Shown piece after piece: positions 16,349 through 26,595 of a stretch of 64,000 nucleotides of DNA. A model generated the notes under the pieces. The model saw nothing but the letters and a program-made list of their open reading frames with translations. It was not told where the DNA came from and searched no databases. The DNA comes from Chryseobacterium gleum (GTDB lineage Bacteria > Bacteroidota > Bacteroidia > Flavobacteriales > Weeksellaceae): the NCBI RefSeq assembly GCF_900636535.1, contig NZ_LR134289.1, positions 2,914,001 to 2,978,000 of the forward strand, written 5' to 3'. Each line of letters opens with the position of its first letter. Position 1 is the first letter of the stretch. Both the position numbers and the translations under genes were made by a program.

Positions 16349-17269
16349 TTACATCATTAGCCATTCATTCACAAGACACGCTGCCAGTCTTGCGGTTCTG
16401 TCCTGAATATCGAAAGAAGGATTCACTTCTGCGACATCCAGTGCAACCAGTTTTTTGTTTTTTAAGATATGCCTGTAAAAATGCATAAAGGTTGTATCTG
16501 CAAAGATACCATTGTACGCTGCGGCGGAAACTCCGGGAGCAATTGATGCATTAAAAACATCCATACAAATAGTAAGATAGGCAAAATCCACATTGTCCAG
16601 CAAATCATTAATGCGCTGGTAAATGGAAGGAAGATTTTCAAAAAATAATTCATCTGCCAGGATGTACTTCATCCCGTATTGATGAGCTGTATCAAAAAGT
16701 TTCAATGTATTTGAGTTTCTCTGAATTCCAATATGCAGAGAATTGATCGGTCCCTCCTGCGCAATCTGCCAGAATCCTGTTCCTGAACTTGGCCCGACTC
16801 CTTTTTCAGGCTGTCTGTTGTCAAAATGAGCATCAATATTGATAATCCCTATTTTTTGTTCAGGGAAAGCTGTTTTAACCCCCAAATAATGCGCATAAGT
16901 CACTTCATGACCTCCACCCAGAACAAGTGATTTTCCGCCTTTTAAAAGTACTTTTGAAACATTTTTGGCAAGATCATTCTGTGTACTTTCCAGATTGCCG
17001 TTTTCACAGGTAACATTTCCAAAATCCAGCATTGAAAAATCCGGAAGGATTACAGGAAAATTAGACATGTTTTTTCTGATAACATCGGGAGCATCTTTAG
17101 CGCCCTGACGGCCTTTATTTCTTCTGACACCTTCATCTACGGCAAAACCATGCAATGCAAAATCACCTGTAGAAATATTGTCATAATTACGCTCTTCTTT
17201 TACTCGTTGAAATATCCTGTGATAGAGAAGCTCTTCTCCGTCCAATCTGCCTTGCCAAATATTATTCAT
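16349..17269 (-). CDS. hutG: Formimidoylglutamase
   Basis: A 306-residue ureohydrolase of the arginase family. It hydrolyses N-formimidoyl-glutamate to glutamate and formamide, the last step of histidine degradation. The binuclear manganese ligands are visible in GGGHEVTY (about residue 120), NIDAHFDNR (about 146) and CMDVFNASIAPG (about 237). The last motif has Val where arginases have Asp, as is common in this branch. The adjacent hutI supports the assignment over agmatinase or arginase. hutH and hutU are not in the window. Confidence 0.88.
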   Translation of the reverse strand: MNNIWQGRLDGEELLYHRIFQRVKEERNYDNISTGDFALHGFAVDEGVRRNKGRQGAKDAPDVIRKNMSNFPVILPDFSMLDFGNVTCENGNLESTQNDLAKNVSKVLLKGGKSLVLGGGHEVTYAHYLGVKTAFPEQKIGIINIDAHFDNRQPEKGVGPSSGTGFWQIAQEGPINSLHIGIQRNSNTLKLFDTAHQYGMKYILADELFFENLPSIYQRINDLLDNVDFAYLTICMDVFNASIAPGVSAAAYNGIFADTTFMHFYRHILKNKKLVALDVAEVNPSFDIQDRTARLAACLVNEWLMM

Positions 17270-17358
17270 TATTCAGTCATTTGCCTATTGTCTGTTCTTC
17301 ATTCAGCAGACATTGGAAACCGGCTGCCTGAAGAACAAATATGGTTAATTTATAATTT

Positions 17359-18581
17359 TTATATCAGATTTCCATCAATATATACTTTATCAGCTTTTAA
17401 ACTCCCCTGATTATACAATACATTTTGGAAATTATTAGTTCTAAAAGTGACAAAATCTGCTTTCTTGCCTGCATGCAGCTGTCCTCTGTCTTCAAGGTTC
17501 AATGCATAAGCAGCGCGGAATGTCATGCCTGCCAATACTTCAGCTGTTGTAAGCTTCTGAAAAGTGGCCAGAATAGAGGCCTGGGTTATTAAATTGCCCA
17601 TAGGTGCAGATCCGGGATTCCAGTCACTTGCAATGGCTACAATAGCACCTGCGTCCAATAATTTTCTTGCAGGAGTAAACTTTTCTCCTAATCCCAGGCT
17701 CGCTCCGGGAAGAGCTGTTGCTACAGTGTCAGACTTTGCAAGGAATTGAATATCTTCATCAATGGTTGCTTCCAGATGGTCTGCAGACTTTGCTCCTACT
17801 TCTACTGCAATTCTTGAGCTTCCGGGAGTAAACTGATCCGCATGAACCGTAATTTCAAAGCCTAATTCTTTTGCTTTACGTAAGAATTCTTTACTTTCTT
17901 CAGGTTGAAATGCAGATTTTTCAATAAAAATATCTACCCTGTTTGCCAAGCCCTCTTCTTTAACTCTTGGTAAAATTTCAGTAAGAATATAGTCAAGATA
18001 TTCAGGATTACTTCCTTCAAAATCTCTTGGTTTCAAGTGTGCTGAAAGACATGTAGGAACTAAAGTTGCCTTTGTTTCGCTCTGGGCTTTTTTATGATCC
18101 TAAGCATTTTCAGTTCATTTTCCACATCCAGACCATACCCACTCTTTATTTCAATTGTGGTAATCCCCAAGCCAACCAAAAAATTGATTCTTTCTACTAA
18201 GGCTTTCAGCAACTCTCCTTCTGACGCATTTCTTGTGTGTTGTACAGAACTCCAGATTCCACCGCCGCTTTCTGCAATTTCCAGATAGGTTTTACCTGCA
18301 TTACGCATGGCAAAATCATTGGCACGGTTTCCTCCGAAACAAATATGGGTATGAGAATCTACAAAAGCAGGAAGAACAATCTGTTCTCCTTCAATATGCT
18401 CAATTTCTATGGCAGGATTTTCTGTTTTTAATGTTTCAAAATTTCCAACCTTATGAATGGTATTCTGATCTACTATTATTCCTCCGTCTACAATAATTTC
18501 CAGCTGTTCATCGGAAATTTTTCCTCTTAAAGGAAGGTCAGCAAGCGTTACCACCTGCCTGAATGGTCCTATTAATTTCAT
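17359..18581 (-). CDS. hutI: Imidazolonepropionase, reading frame interrupted
   Basis: This enzyme opens the imidazolone ring in histidine degradation. The N-terminal part (from ATG 18581, MKLIGPFRQVV) carries the metal motif DSHTHICFGGNRA and reads to a stop at 18060. The remainder lies in another frame (17359-18036) with HADQFTP, ADHLEAT and ASDWNPGSAPMGN. The break is in a run of six T at 18088-18093 (A6 on the coding strand). Adding one base restores IIKKAQSETKATLV and a continuous protein of about 407 residues, the normal HutI length. No other damage is seen. A sequencing error, a recent mutation or slippage could explain it. It lies beside hutG on the same strand. Confidence 0.88.
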
Positions 18582-18814
18582 TCGCTTAAAGTTAATGTAA
18601 TGCTTAGATTGAGACCGACTCATTTTACAATCAGTATCTTTCTGCTAAACATTCAAAATTTTATTAATTTTTATTAATAATTTCTCCTCTCAAAAATACT
18701 TAAAATATCCCAATTATTTAAATCTTAGGTCTTCTCATTTTTAACCTTGGAAAGAACCTTGACTTCAATCTAAACGTTTTCTCAATCTGCCCTTTAATCT
18801 TAGTCTAAATTTGC

Positions 18815-18822
18815 TATCTTTG
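18815..18822 (+). promoter_or_regulatory. Candidate -7 box of ruvB
   Basis: TATCTTTG fits TAnnTTTG and lies 19 bases upstream of the ruvB ATG. A second match, TAAATTTG, lies about 10 bases further upstream. Confidence 0.4.
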
Positions 18823-18841
18823 AGGTAAATGAAATGAATTA

Positions 18842-19864
18842 ATGCCAGATTTTTTACATCCAGATAAGGAAAACTACTCACGAGAGGAGCTGATGCAGGA
18901 AGAGCAGATCCGTCCCCAGAGCTTTAAAGATTTTGCGGGACAGAGAAAAACGCTGGAAAATCTTGAGGTCTTTGTTACTGCCGCGAAGAGACGTGGCGGA
19001 GCTCTGGATCATGTTTTATTGCATGGCCCGCCGGGGCTTGGAAAAACTACTTTAGCCAATATTATCGCCAATGAATTGGGAGTAAACTGCAAGATTACTT
19101 CTGGTCCTGTATTGGATAAACCTGGAAGTTTAGCCGGTTTATTGACCAATCTGGAAGAAAATGATGTGCTTTTTATTGACGAGATTCACCGCCTTTCTCC
19201 TGTTGTAGAGGAATATCTGTATTCTGCAATGGAAGACTACAAGATTGATATTATGCTGGAAACAGGTCCCAATGCCAGAAGCGTACAGATTGGATTAAAT
19301 CCTTTTACTTTGGTAGGAGCTACTACAAGAAGTGGTATGCTTACCAAACCAATGCTTGCCCGATTTGGGATTCAAAGCAGGCTGGAATATTATTCTATTG
19401 AACTTCTGTCTATGATTATTCAGAGAAGTGCAAGAGTTCTGGGAGTCATCATTTATGAAGATGCAGCCATTGAGATTGCAAGAAGAAGCCGCGGAACTCC
19501 GAGGATTGCGAATGCATTGCTGAGAAGGGTACGTGATTTCGCTGAAATAAAAGGAAATGGTGAAATTGAGATTAAGATCACTAAATATGCGCTGGACTCT
19601 CTGAATGTGGATGAATTTGGTCTGGATGAGATGGACAATAAGATCATGCGTGTTATGATTGAAAATTTTAAAGGAAAGCCTGTTGGTATTTCTGCCCTGG
19701 CAACATCCATTGGTGAAAATCCGGAAACACTGGAAGAGGTTTACGAACCTTTTCTGATTCAGGAAGGATTTATTATCCGGACTCCGAGAGGAAGAGAAGT
19801 TACGGACAAAGCCTACAGACATCTGAATATTACAAGACCTAAAAACCCGGGAGAGCTATTTTAA
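18842..19864 (+). CDS. ruvB: Holliday junction branch migration ATPase RuvB
   Basis: A 340-residue AAA+ motor that drives branch migration of Holliday junctions together with RuvA. Walker A is [11 protein letters not shown] (about residue 60), Walker B is LFIDEIHRL (about 110), sensor 1 lies in [11 protein letters not shown] and the Arg-finger region in the PMLARFGI stretch. The C-terminal winged helix ends in [15 protein letters not shown]. Length is typical. It is the first gene of a same-strand run with a PaiB-like protein, an MBL hydrolase and coaE. Confidence 0.97.
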   Translation: MPDFLHPDKENYSREELMQEEQIRPQSFKDFAGQRKTLENLEVFVTAAKRRGGALDHVLLHGPPGLGKTTLANIIANELGVNCKITSGPVLDKPGSLAGLLTNLEENDVLFIDEIHRLSPVVEEYLYSAMEDYKIDIMLETGPNARSVQIGLNPFTLVGATTRSGMLTKPMLARFGIQSRLEYYSIELLSMIIQRSARVLGVIIYEDAAIEIARRSRGTPRIANALLRRVRDFAEIKGNGEIEIKITKYALDSLNVDEFGLDEMDNKIMRVMIENFKGKPVGISALATSIGENPETLEEVYEPFLIQEGFIIRTPRGREVTDKAYRHLNITRPKNPGELF

Positions 19865-19900
19865 ATTCAAGGTTCAAGGTTTAAAGTTTAAAATTAATGA
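19862..19900. repeat. TTCAAGGTTCAAGGTTTAAAG-like intergenic repeat
   Basis: A short direct-repeat-like phrase of TTCAAGG/TTTAAAG units follows ruvB. A related phrase (ATTCAAGG...TTGAACTTTAAAC) occurs upstream of aspS near 48528-48566. Such low-complexity phrases recur in flavobacterial intergenic DNA. Confidence 0.3.
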
Positions 19901-19914
19901 GAATTGATTAATTT

Positions 19915-20526
19915 ATGTTTATACCTAAATTATACAAAAGTGAAGATTATAATTTGATGAGAGAGATCATCAGAGAAAATTCTTTTGCTTTACTGATTTC
20001 TTCAGTTGATAAGATACGGGCAACTCATTCAATGATGATGCTCAACGAAGACGATCCTGAAAATATTTATATTGAAACTCATATTTCAAGGGCTAATCCC
20101 CAGGCAAAAACCTTAAAAAACGGTGATGAAGTTCTTTGTGACTTTTTGGGAGCCCACACTTATATATCCAGCAGCTGGTATGATCATATTAATGTTTCCA
20201 CCTGGAATTATGAAGCTGTACAGATTCACGGAAAAGTTGAAATAATGGATCATGATGAACTGTATACCCATTTGGATAAATTAACATCTAAATATGAAAG
20301 TTTCCAGCAATGTCCGATGATGGTGAAAGATATGGGAAGGGAGTTTGTGGAAAAAGAAATGAAGGGAGCTTTTGGGATTAAAATTATTCCAACTGAGATA
20401 TTTATTAAACAAAAACTTTCTCAGAACAGAAAAGAAAATGATTTTAACAATATCATCACCCAGCTTGAGCAATCTGATGATAACGCAAGAAAAATTGCGG
20501 AGAAAATGAAATTAATAAAAAAATAA
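19915..20526 (+). CDS. PaiB-like FMN-binding protein
   Basis: A 203-residue protein of the PaiB group, usually annotated as FMN-binding negative transcriptional regulator. Visible family marks are MFIPKLY at the N-terminus, a split-barrel core with HISRANPQ, and FLGAHTYISSSWY (about residues 78-90), followed by NVSTWNYEAVQ. These match flavin-reductase-type split barrels. Whether it regulates genes here is unknown; the name comes from Bacillus PaiB. It lies 50 bases after ruvB and 13 bases before the MBL hydrolase. Confidence 0.82.
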   Translation: MFIPKLYKSEDYNLMREIIRENSFALLISSVDKIRATHSMMMLNEDDPENIYIETHISRANPQAKTLKNGDEVLCDFLGAHTYISSSWYDHINVSTWNYEAVQIHGKVEIMDHDELYTHLDKLTSKYESFQQCPMMVKDMGREFVEKEMKGAFGIKIIPTEIFIKQKLSQNRKENDFNNIITQLEQSDDNARKIAEKMKLIKK

Positions 20527-20539
20527 TCAAAATATACAT

Positions 20540-21406
20540 ATGAAGTTATATCCAATACAATGTGGAAAATTTAAACTGGACGGCGGTGCCATGTTCGGAG
20601 TCGTCCCGAAGAGTCTGTGGGAAAAAACCAACCCGGCAGACGAAAAAAACCTGATCGAATTGGGAACCCGTTCCCTGCTCATTGAAGACGGAAAAAAACT
20701 GATCCTTGTAGACTGCGGTCTTGGCAATAAACAGGATGATAAATTTTTCGGTCACTACTCTCTTTGGGGCGATGATACCCTTGATAAAAATCTTAAAAAA
20801 TACGGCTTTGTAAAGGAAGATATTACGGATGTGTTCCTTACACACCTCCACTTCGACCACTGTGGGGGCGCTATAGAATGGAACGATGACAGAACCGGAT
20901 ACAGACCGGCTTTTAAAAATGCCAACTTCTGGACGAATGAAAACCACTGGCAGTGGGCAACAGAACCTAATCCAAGAGAAAAAGCAAGCTTCCTGAAGGA
21001 AAATATTATGCCGATGCAGGAAAGTGGACAGCTTAACTTTTTGCCTCTTCCTACCACCGGAAACTACGGTTTTGCACCGGATCTTAAAATGGATGTGATT
21101 TTTGTAGACGGCCACACAGAAAAGCAAATGCTCCCGGTAATTCAATACCAGGAAAAAACTATTGTTTTTGCAGCCGATCTTATTCCTACAGCAGGACATA
21201 TCAACCAGGTATATGTGATGGGATATGACACCAGACCTCTTTTAACACTGGAAGAAAAAGGAAAATTCCTTAAGCAGTGTGTAGATAATGAATACTTATT
21301 GTTCTTTGAACATGATGCCCACAATGAACTTGCAAGTTTGAAAATGACCGATAAAGGGGTAAGACTTGATGAGACATTCAGCTTTAATGATGTTTTTGGA
21401 TATTAA
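20540..21406 (+). CDS. MBL-fold metallo-hydrolase
   Basis: A 288-residue metallo-beta-lactamase-fold hydrolase. The metal motif THLHFDHCGG (about residue 98, HxHxDH) is intact. Further ligands are probably the His in VDGHTE, the Asp in FAADLIPT and the His in EHDAH. The overall form resembles quorum-quenching lactonase or AttM-like hydrolases, but the substrate cannot be read from sequence. There is no signal peptide, so it is cytoplasmic. It lies between the PaiB-like gene and coaE, 9 bases before the latter, in a probable operon. Confidence 0.85.
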   Translation: MKLYPIQCGKFKLDGGAMFGVVPKSLWEKTNPADEKNLIELGTRSLLIEDGKKLILVDCGLGNKQDDKFFGHYSLWGDDTLDKNLKKYGFVKEDITDVFLTHLHFDHCGGAIEWNDDRTGYRPAFKNANFWTNENHWQWATEPNPREKASFLKENIMPMQESGQLNFLPLPTTGNYGFAPDLKMDVIFVDGHTEKQMLPVIQYQEKTIVFAADLIPTAGHINQVYVMGYDTRPLLTLEEKGKFLKQCVDNEYLLFFEHDAHNELASLKMTDKGVRLDETFSFNDVFGY

Positions 21407-21415
21407 TTTTTAATT

Positions 21416-22045
21416 ATGGAAGAATTACATTCAGAAACACAGCAGACAGAGCCGGAACCAGCACCCAAGATCATAGGTTTAACCGGCGGAATAGGCTCCG
21501 GAAAAACTACTGTGGCTCATTTTATAGAGGAATTCGGTTTTCCGGTCTATTACTCTGATGACAGGGCCAAAGCTATTGTCAATGAAAGCGAAGAACTGAA
21601 AATAAAAATCAAGGAACTTCTTGGTGAAGATGCTTACGATGAAAACGGATTGTATGACAGAAAATTTGTTGCAGATAAAGTTTTTAACAATAGAGATTTG
21701 CTTCAAGAATTAAATGAAATCATTCATCCTGCAGTAAAAATTGATTTTGAAAACTGGGTAAACAAACAAAGCAAATATTTAGTTTTCAAAGAAACAGCTC
21801 TTCTTTTTGAACTCAAACTGAACAGACAATGTTATAAATCTCTTTTGGTAACCGCTGAGGATAATATCAGAATCAAAAGAGTGATGGACAGAGATAACAA
21901 AACCTACCGTGAGGTAGAAGCAGTCATGGAAAAACAAATGCCTGAAAGGGATAAAATTAAAATGGCAGATTGCATTATTTACAATAATACCAATCTGGAA
22001 GAATTAAAGGAACAGACCGAAAAGGTAATCTTCGGCATTGAATAA
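21416..22045 (+). CDS. coaE: Dephospho-CoA kinase
   Basis: A 209-residue kinase catalysing the last step of coenzyme A synthesis, phosphorylation of the 3'-OH of dephospho-CoA. The P-loop GLTGGIGSGKTTV begins at about residue 22 after an acidic N-terminal tail. The CoaE marks YYSDDRAK and ETALLFE are present. Length is normal. It closes the ruvB-coaE gene run and is followed by a strong terminator. Confidence 0.95.
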   Translation: MEELHSETQQTEPEPAPKIIGLTGGIGSGKTTVAHFIEEFGFPVYYSDDRAKAIVNESEELKIKIKELLGEDAYDENGLYDRKFVADKVFNNRDLLQELNEIIHPAVKIDFENWVNKQSKYLVFKETALLFELKLNRQCYKSLLVTAEDNIRIKRVMDRDNKTYREVEAVMEKQMPERDKIKMADCIIYNNTNLEELKEQTEKVIFGIE

Positions 22046-22050
22046 ATAAA

Positions 22051-22086
22051 AACTCGTTAGAAGCTTTCTAACGAGTTTTTTTTGCG
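22051..22086 (+). terminator. Terminator after coaE
   Basis: AACTCGTTAGAA pairs with TTCTAACGAGTT around a minimal loop, followed by a run of eight T. Confidence 0.9.
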
Positions 22087-22117
22087 AAAAGCATTTACGT
22101 GTTGAGAATCCAATACA

Positions 22118-22144
22118 AAAAAAGCCTCCATTTCTGGAGGCTTA
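22118..22144 (-). terminator. Terminator after the large T9SS protein gene
   Basis: AAGCCTCCA pairs with TGGAGGCTT around a short loop. On the minus strand it is followed by a T-run, so it ends transcription of the gene at 22165-26595. Confidence 0.85.
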
Positions 22145-22164
22145 TTCTATTTGAAATTTATGTC

Positions 22165-25100
22165 TTATTCTTTGATAAATTTCTTTTGTGTAGTGTTACC
22201 GTTATCATCGATATCGATTACATAAACACCGTTAATCAATCTGCTTACGTTGATCTGGTTATTTAATAAGATACCGTCTGCGATTACCTGCCCTGCAGCA
22301 TTGTAGATCTTATATTTAGCTCTCTTGCTAACATTTTTCACAAACAATACTGAACTTACCGGGTTAGGATAAATCATAACACTTGTCTGATCAATCGGAT
22401 TGGAAACAGCAGGTTTAGAAATTCTTACCGTGTAATCTTCTACCTCTCCGTTCTTGAAGTCTGTACAGTTTACCGGAATACCATCTCTGGACATTGCTAC
22501 TCTCATCACAACGTACTTATAGTCTGTCATACTTACAAATGCATCTGCTGGTACATTGAATTTACCTGAAACCGGGCTGTTTGAATTAGGTGAAGAAGTG
22601 AATACTCTTTCGTTGATGTCAAACTCTCCGTTTCTGTTGAAGTCAATCCATACAGCGATTCCTTCATTGTAAGTAGTTCCGGTCCATTTTTTCTCGATAA
22701 TGATCTCGTTATCCGTTGATCCCTGAATCATCTCGATGAATGTTTTAGGCACTCCTGTATAATCTGTATATGTAGAAGCTCCGGACTCATTCTCCATTGT
22801 TTTCTTACCTGTAGGCTTAACAGTTACTTTAGAGATATGCTCTCCTGTAGAGTTCTCAGCCTTCATCTTACAGTAGATTACTGTAGGTGTTGTAAAGTAG
22901 TAAGGAGGAGTATAGTTTCCTGGCGTACCGTTACAGATATTTACTACCTGCATTTCATATTTTGTTAATTCTGTAAGGCCTGTCAGTACAAGGTTATTAA
23001 CTAATGATGGTACTTCTGTCCAGCTTGGAATACCTACTTTTCTATATCTAAGAACATACGTTGCTCCAGGGAAAGGATCCCACTGAATTGCCGCTGATGT
23101 AGGAAGCAATTGAGTAATTGTTAATCCTGGTGGCGGGATCTCGCAGATTCTTTCTGTTGTAAATACTTTAGGATTTGAATATGGATTCAGTGTCGTTTCA
23201 CCATTACACTGGTTAGCGATCTGAACTTCATATGTTGTATACGACTCTAATGGAGTTGTACTTCCTAAAACATAAGTATTCGCTGGTGGCGCAGGTAAGC
23301 TTACAGTTGTCCATGTAGTGGTACCCACTTTTCTCCATCTCATAGTGTACGTAGAACTTGCCGCTAATGGAGCCCATGTAATCAATGCGGTTGTTGGAGT
23401 TATATTACTTACGGTTACATTAGGAGGTGTAGGATCACATCTTGTTGTAAATGTCTTGATTGGAGTAGCCGTTCCTACAACATCCCCGCAAATTGCAGCT
23501 ACTTCAACCTCGTAAGTAGTAGCAGGTGTAAGGTTATTGATAACTAGCGGAAGGTTACCTAATTGTGTAGAAGCATATACTTCAGTCCACGCTGTTGTTC
23601 CCTGAACTCTGTATCTTACCACGTAGCTCACTCCTGTTCCTGTGATAGTAACAGTAGCTGTTGTGTGAGTAGTTGTAAATGTCGGAGCGTTCGGAGTTGC
23701 ATTGCTACAAGGTCTGATTCTTACTCTGTAATCTTCAACTTCTCCATCCACAGCATTCTGACACATTACAGGAGCATTTGAACGTTTCAGTACTACCCTC
23801 ATTGTTGTCGTCAATGCACCAGTATAAGCTGTTGAAGGGACTGCAAATGTAGCCGTAACAGGAGTAGTTGTATTAGCCGGAGAAATTAAAATTCTCTCTG
23901 CATCTGTAAACTGTCCGTTTCTGTCAAAGTCGATCCAGGCTGTTACAGCATCGTTTCCTGTTGAACCCGTCCAGCCTTTTGCTACTGAGATTTTATTATT
24001 TTGAGAATTTACATCTAAAGTAATCAGTGTCTCAGGAGTAGTGTAGCTGGTATAGTTACCTTGTACCGAAGTATTATTCATTGGTGGAACACCAAGGTTC
24101 GAAGAGGTAACTGTTACATTTGAAATGTGGTCATTTGTTCCTGTACCTGTCATCTGACAGTAAGACAACGGTGGTGTTGTAAATGTTACTGAGCCGGAGT
24201 AAGATCCTGTAGAACCATTACAAGTTGTTGAAACCTGAACTTCATAATTCGTTTGTTCTGTAAGTCCAGTAATTCCATAGAAGTTCTGGCCGGCAGGAAC
24301 TGTAGCAGTTTGCCAAACACCTCCAGGAGTAGTTCTCCATCTGATATTATAAGTAGCTCCTACAGTAGCAACCCATGATACAGTTGCTGTAGTTGCACCA
24401 ATATTATTTACCGTGATATTTGTAGGAGGAGCCGTTGAACAGTTCTGAGAATCGACAAATTTTACTGCATAGTCTTCCACCTCTCCCTGAGAGAATGTTC
24501 CACAAGGGTTAGCATTATCAAAATATCTCATTACAACACGCATACGGGTAGGAAGATTTCCTGTATATACATTACCACTCGCAACAGTAGGTACTGAGAA
24601 AGTAGCCGTTACCGGAGTAGTTGTGTTATAAGTGGTGTTAAGAATTCTCTCACTTGTTTCAAACGTTCCGTTTCTGTTAAAGTCTACCCATGCTGAAACT
24701 CCATATGATGTAGGAGAACCAGGCCAGTATTTGTTTACAGAAATTTTATTATTGGCCGAACCTCTTTCAAAGATAACTACTCTCGTTGCATCTGTTGTAT
24801 AATCTTTATAATTATCAGATACAGAATTACTTATCATTATAGGAGTGTTCGTCGGAGTAACCGTTACATTATTAATATAACCGCTTGTTGCAGTATTACT
24901 TGTAGGACCAGCTGTACAATAGGTAAGAGCAGGTGTTGTAAAAGTAACACTTGGAGAGAAAGCACCTGTTGTTCCTCCACAAATAGTAGCTACCTGTACT
25001 TCATATGTTGTTTGTTCCAACAATCCTGAAAGTAATTGGTTACTGATCAATGGTGTGTTGACTGCAATTTGCTGCCATGCTCCAGAAGGAGAAACTCTGT

Positions 25101-26595
25101 ATCTTACAATATAGGTAGCTCCTGTAGTAGAAACCCAGGTAACATTAGCTGAAGAAGGAGTTACGTTATTCACCATGATGCCGGAAGGTGGTGCTGTACT
25201 ACAAGCAGACAGATCTATCAGTTTTACTGCATAGTCTTCAGTTTCACCATAAGAGTATGTTCCACAAGCATTAATAGGGCTGTATTCATTTAATACAACA
25301 CGCATTCTTGTCGTCAGGTTTCCTGTATAAGCACCAGCGGCAGCAGTTGGAACTGTAAATGTAGCTGTTACCGGAGTTGTGGTATTACTTGGTGAAGTAA
25401 GTACTCTTTCAGATGCTTCAAAAATACCATTACGGTTAAAGTCAATCCAAACTCCTGTTAAGAAGCCATACTGATAACCTGGCCACGTTTTTGAAACAGA
25501 AACCGTAGCACTACCTCCTCTTACCAAAGTAACCACTCTTGAAGGATCTGTACTGTAATCTGTATAACCGCTCTGATCAGAGTTACTATACATAGATGGG
25601 GCACCTTGTGCGTTAACTGCAACCTGGTTGATATATCCATCAATATAAGTACTCGTAGCACCGGAGTTACAATAACTAAGTGCCGGAGTTGTAAAGTTTA
25701 CACTGGAAGAAAATGCTCCCTGAGTACCTCCACAGACAGTAGCCACCTGTACTTCGTACTGGGTTTGCTCTGTAAGTCCGGAAATTGTTGCACTTCCTGA
25801 AAGAGGAGTTGTAACGTTAACCTGCTGCCATGTACCTGAAGGTAAACTTCTGTATCTTACTACATAAGTAGAACCTGTAGCCGTATACCAGTTAACAACT
25901 GCTGACACCGTAGTTATATTACTTACAGTAATATTCGTTGGCGGAGCAGTAGTACATGGAGTCAGCTGATGGCTTACCAACTGTATTCTGGGAATATCAG
26001 AATATCTGCTTGATGCAGAAGGCGGTGAAGCCGGATTTGGGTTTGTTGTATCTTCATAATAAAGAATACCTCTGTTAGCCCCAGCATTATAAGTTCCCCA
26101 GGCTGTACCCGGAGAAGATGAATAGCCTGGCGTTTTTTCATTTACAGCAATCGCAAGATTGTCTGTTCCATTCCAGATAAACGGAGTATTCAACTGAAGA
26201 GTAACCCAGTTTCCATTTGATATGGCAGGTAAATCTCCTGCATACACCTGAGTTAAGGAACCTAATGGAATCCAGTTTGTGTTGGACGTAAAGTTATTCT
26301 GGGTGGTGTTTCCCATGTAAACAACCCAATCCTTGTAGGAATCCGGAGAGTTTGATACGGTGTCTACATAAAACTTTACGGCTGTGATATAGGTCGACGT
26401 ACCAATGGCAGCCGAAACTTCCGCAGCAGTATAAATCTGCTGGGAATAACTATACCCGTAATAGGAACGTATGGGGAGATACACTGAGGTACCCGTTCCT
26501 GTCCCGATCTGGCCTGCCTGAGCCGAGACTTTAGATACAAAGCCTGTGCAAATCAAACAGAGAAACAGAATTAAAGAGGTAAAGAGTTTCTTCAT
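22165..26595 (-). CDS. Secreted FnIII/GEVED repeat protein with T9SS sorting tail
   Basis: A 1476-residue secreted protein. It begins with a signal peptide ending near VSAQA. A beta-rich N-terminal domain follows (to about residue 205). Then come six fibronectin type III modules, each starting with a C-x-APP/PP-type phrase. Four GEVED domains are interspersed, identified by GETEDYAV, GEVEDYAV, GEVEDYRV and GEVEDYTV. The C-terminal 75 residues are a type A T9SS sorting domain (MIYPNPVSS...KKFIKE). The protein would cross the inner membrane by Sec and the outer membrane by T9SS, and be anchored or released at the surface. It has no catalytic domain that I can see, so a structural or adhesion role is likely. 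It has its own terminator. Confidence 0.9.
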   Translation of the reverse strand: MKKLFTSLILFLCLICTGFVSKVSAQAGQIGTGTGTSVYLPIRSYYGYSYSQQIYTAAEVSAAIGTSTYITAVKFYVDTVSNSPDSYKDWVVYMGNTTQNNFTSNTNWIPLGSLTQVYAGDLPAISNGNWVTLQLNTPFIWNGTDNLAIAVNEKTPGYSSSPGTAWGTYNAGANRGILYYEDTTNPNPASPPSASSRYSDIPRIQLVSHQLTPCTTAPPTNITVSNITTVSAVVNWYTATGSTYVVRYRSLPSGTWQQVNVTTPLSGSATISGLTEQTQYEVQVATVCGGTQGAFSSSVNFTTPALSYCNSGATSTYIDGYINQVAVNAQGAPSMYSNSDQSGYTDYSTDPSRVVTLVRGGSATVSVSKTWPGYQYGFLTGVWIDFNRNGIFEASERVLTSPSNTTTPVTATFTVPTAAAGAYTGNLTTRMRVVLNEYSPINACGTYSYGETEDYAVKLIDLSACSTAPPSGIMVNNVTPSSANVTWVSTTGATYIVRYRVSPSGAWQQIAVNTPLISNQLLSGLLEQTTYEVQVATICGGTTGAFSPSVTFTTPALTYCTAGPTSNTATSGYINNVTVTPTNTPIMISNSVSDNYKDYTTDATRVVIFERGSANNKISVNKYWPGSPTSYGVSAWVDFNRNGTFETSERILNTTYNTTTPVTATFSVPTVASGNVYTGNLPTRMRVVMRYFDNANPCGTFSQGEVEDYAVKFVDSQNCSTAPPTNITVNNIGATTATVSWVATVGATYNIRWRTTPGGVWQTATVPAGQNFYGITGLTEQTNYEVQVSTTCNGSTGSYSGSVTFTTPPLSYCQMTGTGTNDHISNVTVTSSNLGVPPMNNTSVQGNYTSYTTPETLITLDVNSQNNKISVAKGWTGSTGNDAVTAWIDFDRNGQFTDAERILISPANTTTPVTATFAVPSTAYTGALTTTMRVVLKRSNAPVMCQNAVDGEVEDYRVRIRPCSNATPNAPTFTTTHTTATVTITGTGVSYVVRYRVQGTTAWTEVYASTQLGNLPLVINNLTPATTYEVEVAAICGDVVGTATPIKTFTTRCDPTPPNVTVSNITPTTALITWAPLAASSTYTMRWRKVGTTTWTTVSLPAPPANTYVLGSTTPLESYTTYEVQIANQCNGETTLNPYSNPKVFTTERICEIPPPGLTITQLLPTSAAIQWDPFPGATYVLRYRKVGIPSWTEVPSLVNNLVLTGLTELTKYEMQVVNICNGTPGNYTPPYYFTTPTVIYCKMKAENSTGEHISKVTVKPTGKKTMENESGASTYTDYTGVPKTFIEMIQGSTDNEIIIEKKWTGTTYNEGIAVWIDFNRNGEFDINERVFTSSPNSNSPVSGKFNVPADAFVSMTDYKYVVMRVAMSRDGIPVNCTDFKNGEVEDYTVRISKPAVSNPIDQTSVMIYPNPVSSVLFVKNVSKRAKYKIYNAAGQVIADGILLNNQINVSRLINGVYVIDIDDNGNTTQKKFIKE

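Noticed and set aside
18060..18623. hutI N-terminal part as a separate short gene
   Set aside because: It ends in non-family residues after the homopolymer, and the downstream frame continues the same protein exactly.
19295..19822. A 175-codon ORF antisense to ruvB
   Set aside because: It lies wholly within ruvB, with biased composition and no homology that I can see.
20546..21199. A 217-codon ORF antisense to the MBL hydrolase gene
   Set aside because: It is the shadow of a well-supported gene; it has no ribosome-binding site or recognisable domain.
22165..26595. CRISPR-like periodic repeats in the large secreted protein gene
   Set aside because: The periodicity comes from FnIII and GEVED protein modules of more than 200 bases each, diverged at DNA level, with no short identical repeats and spacers.
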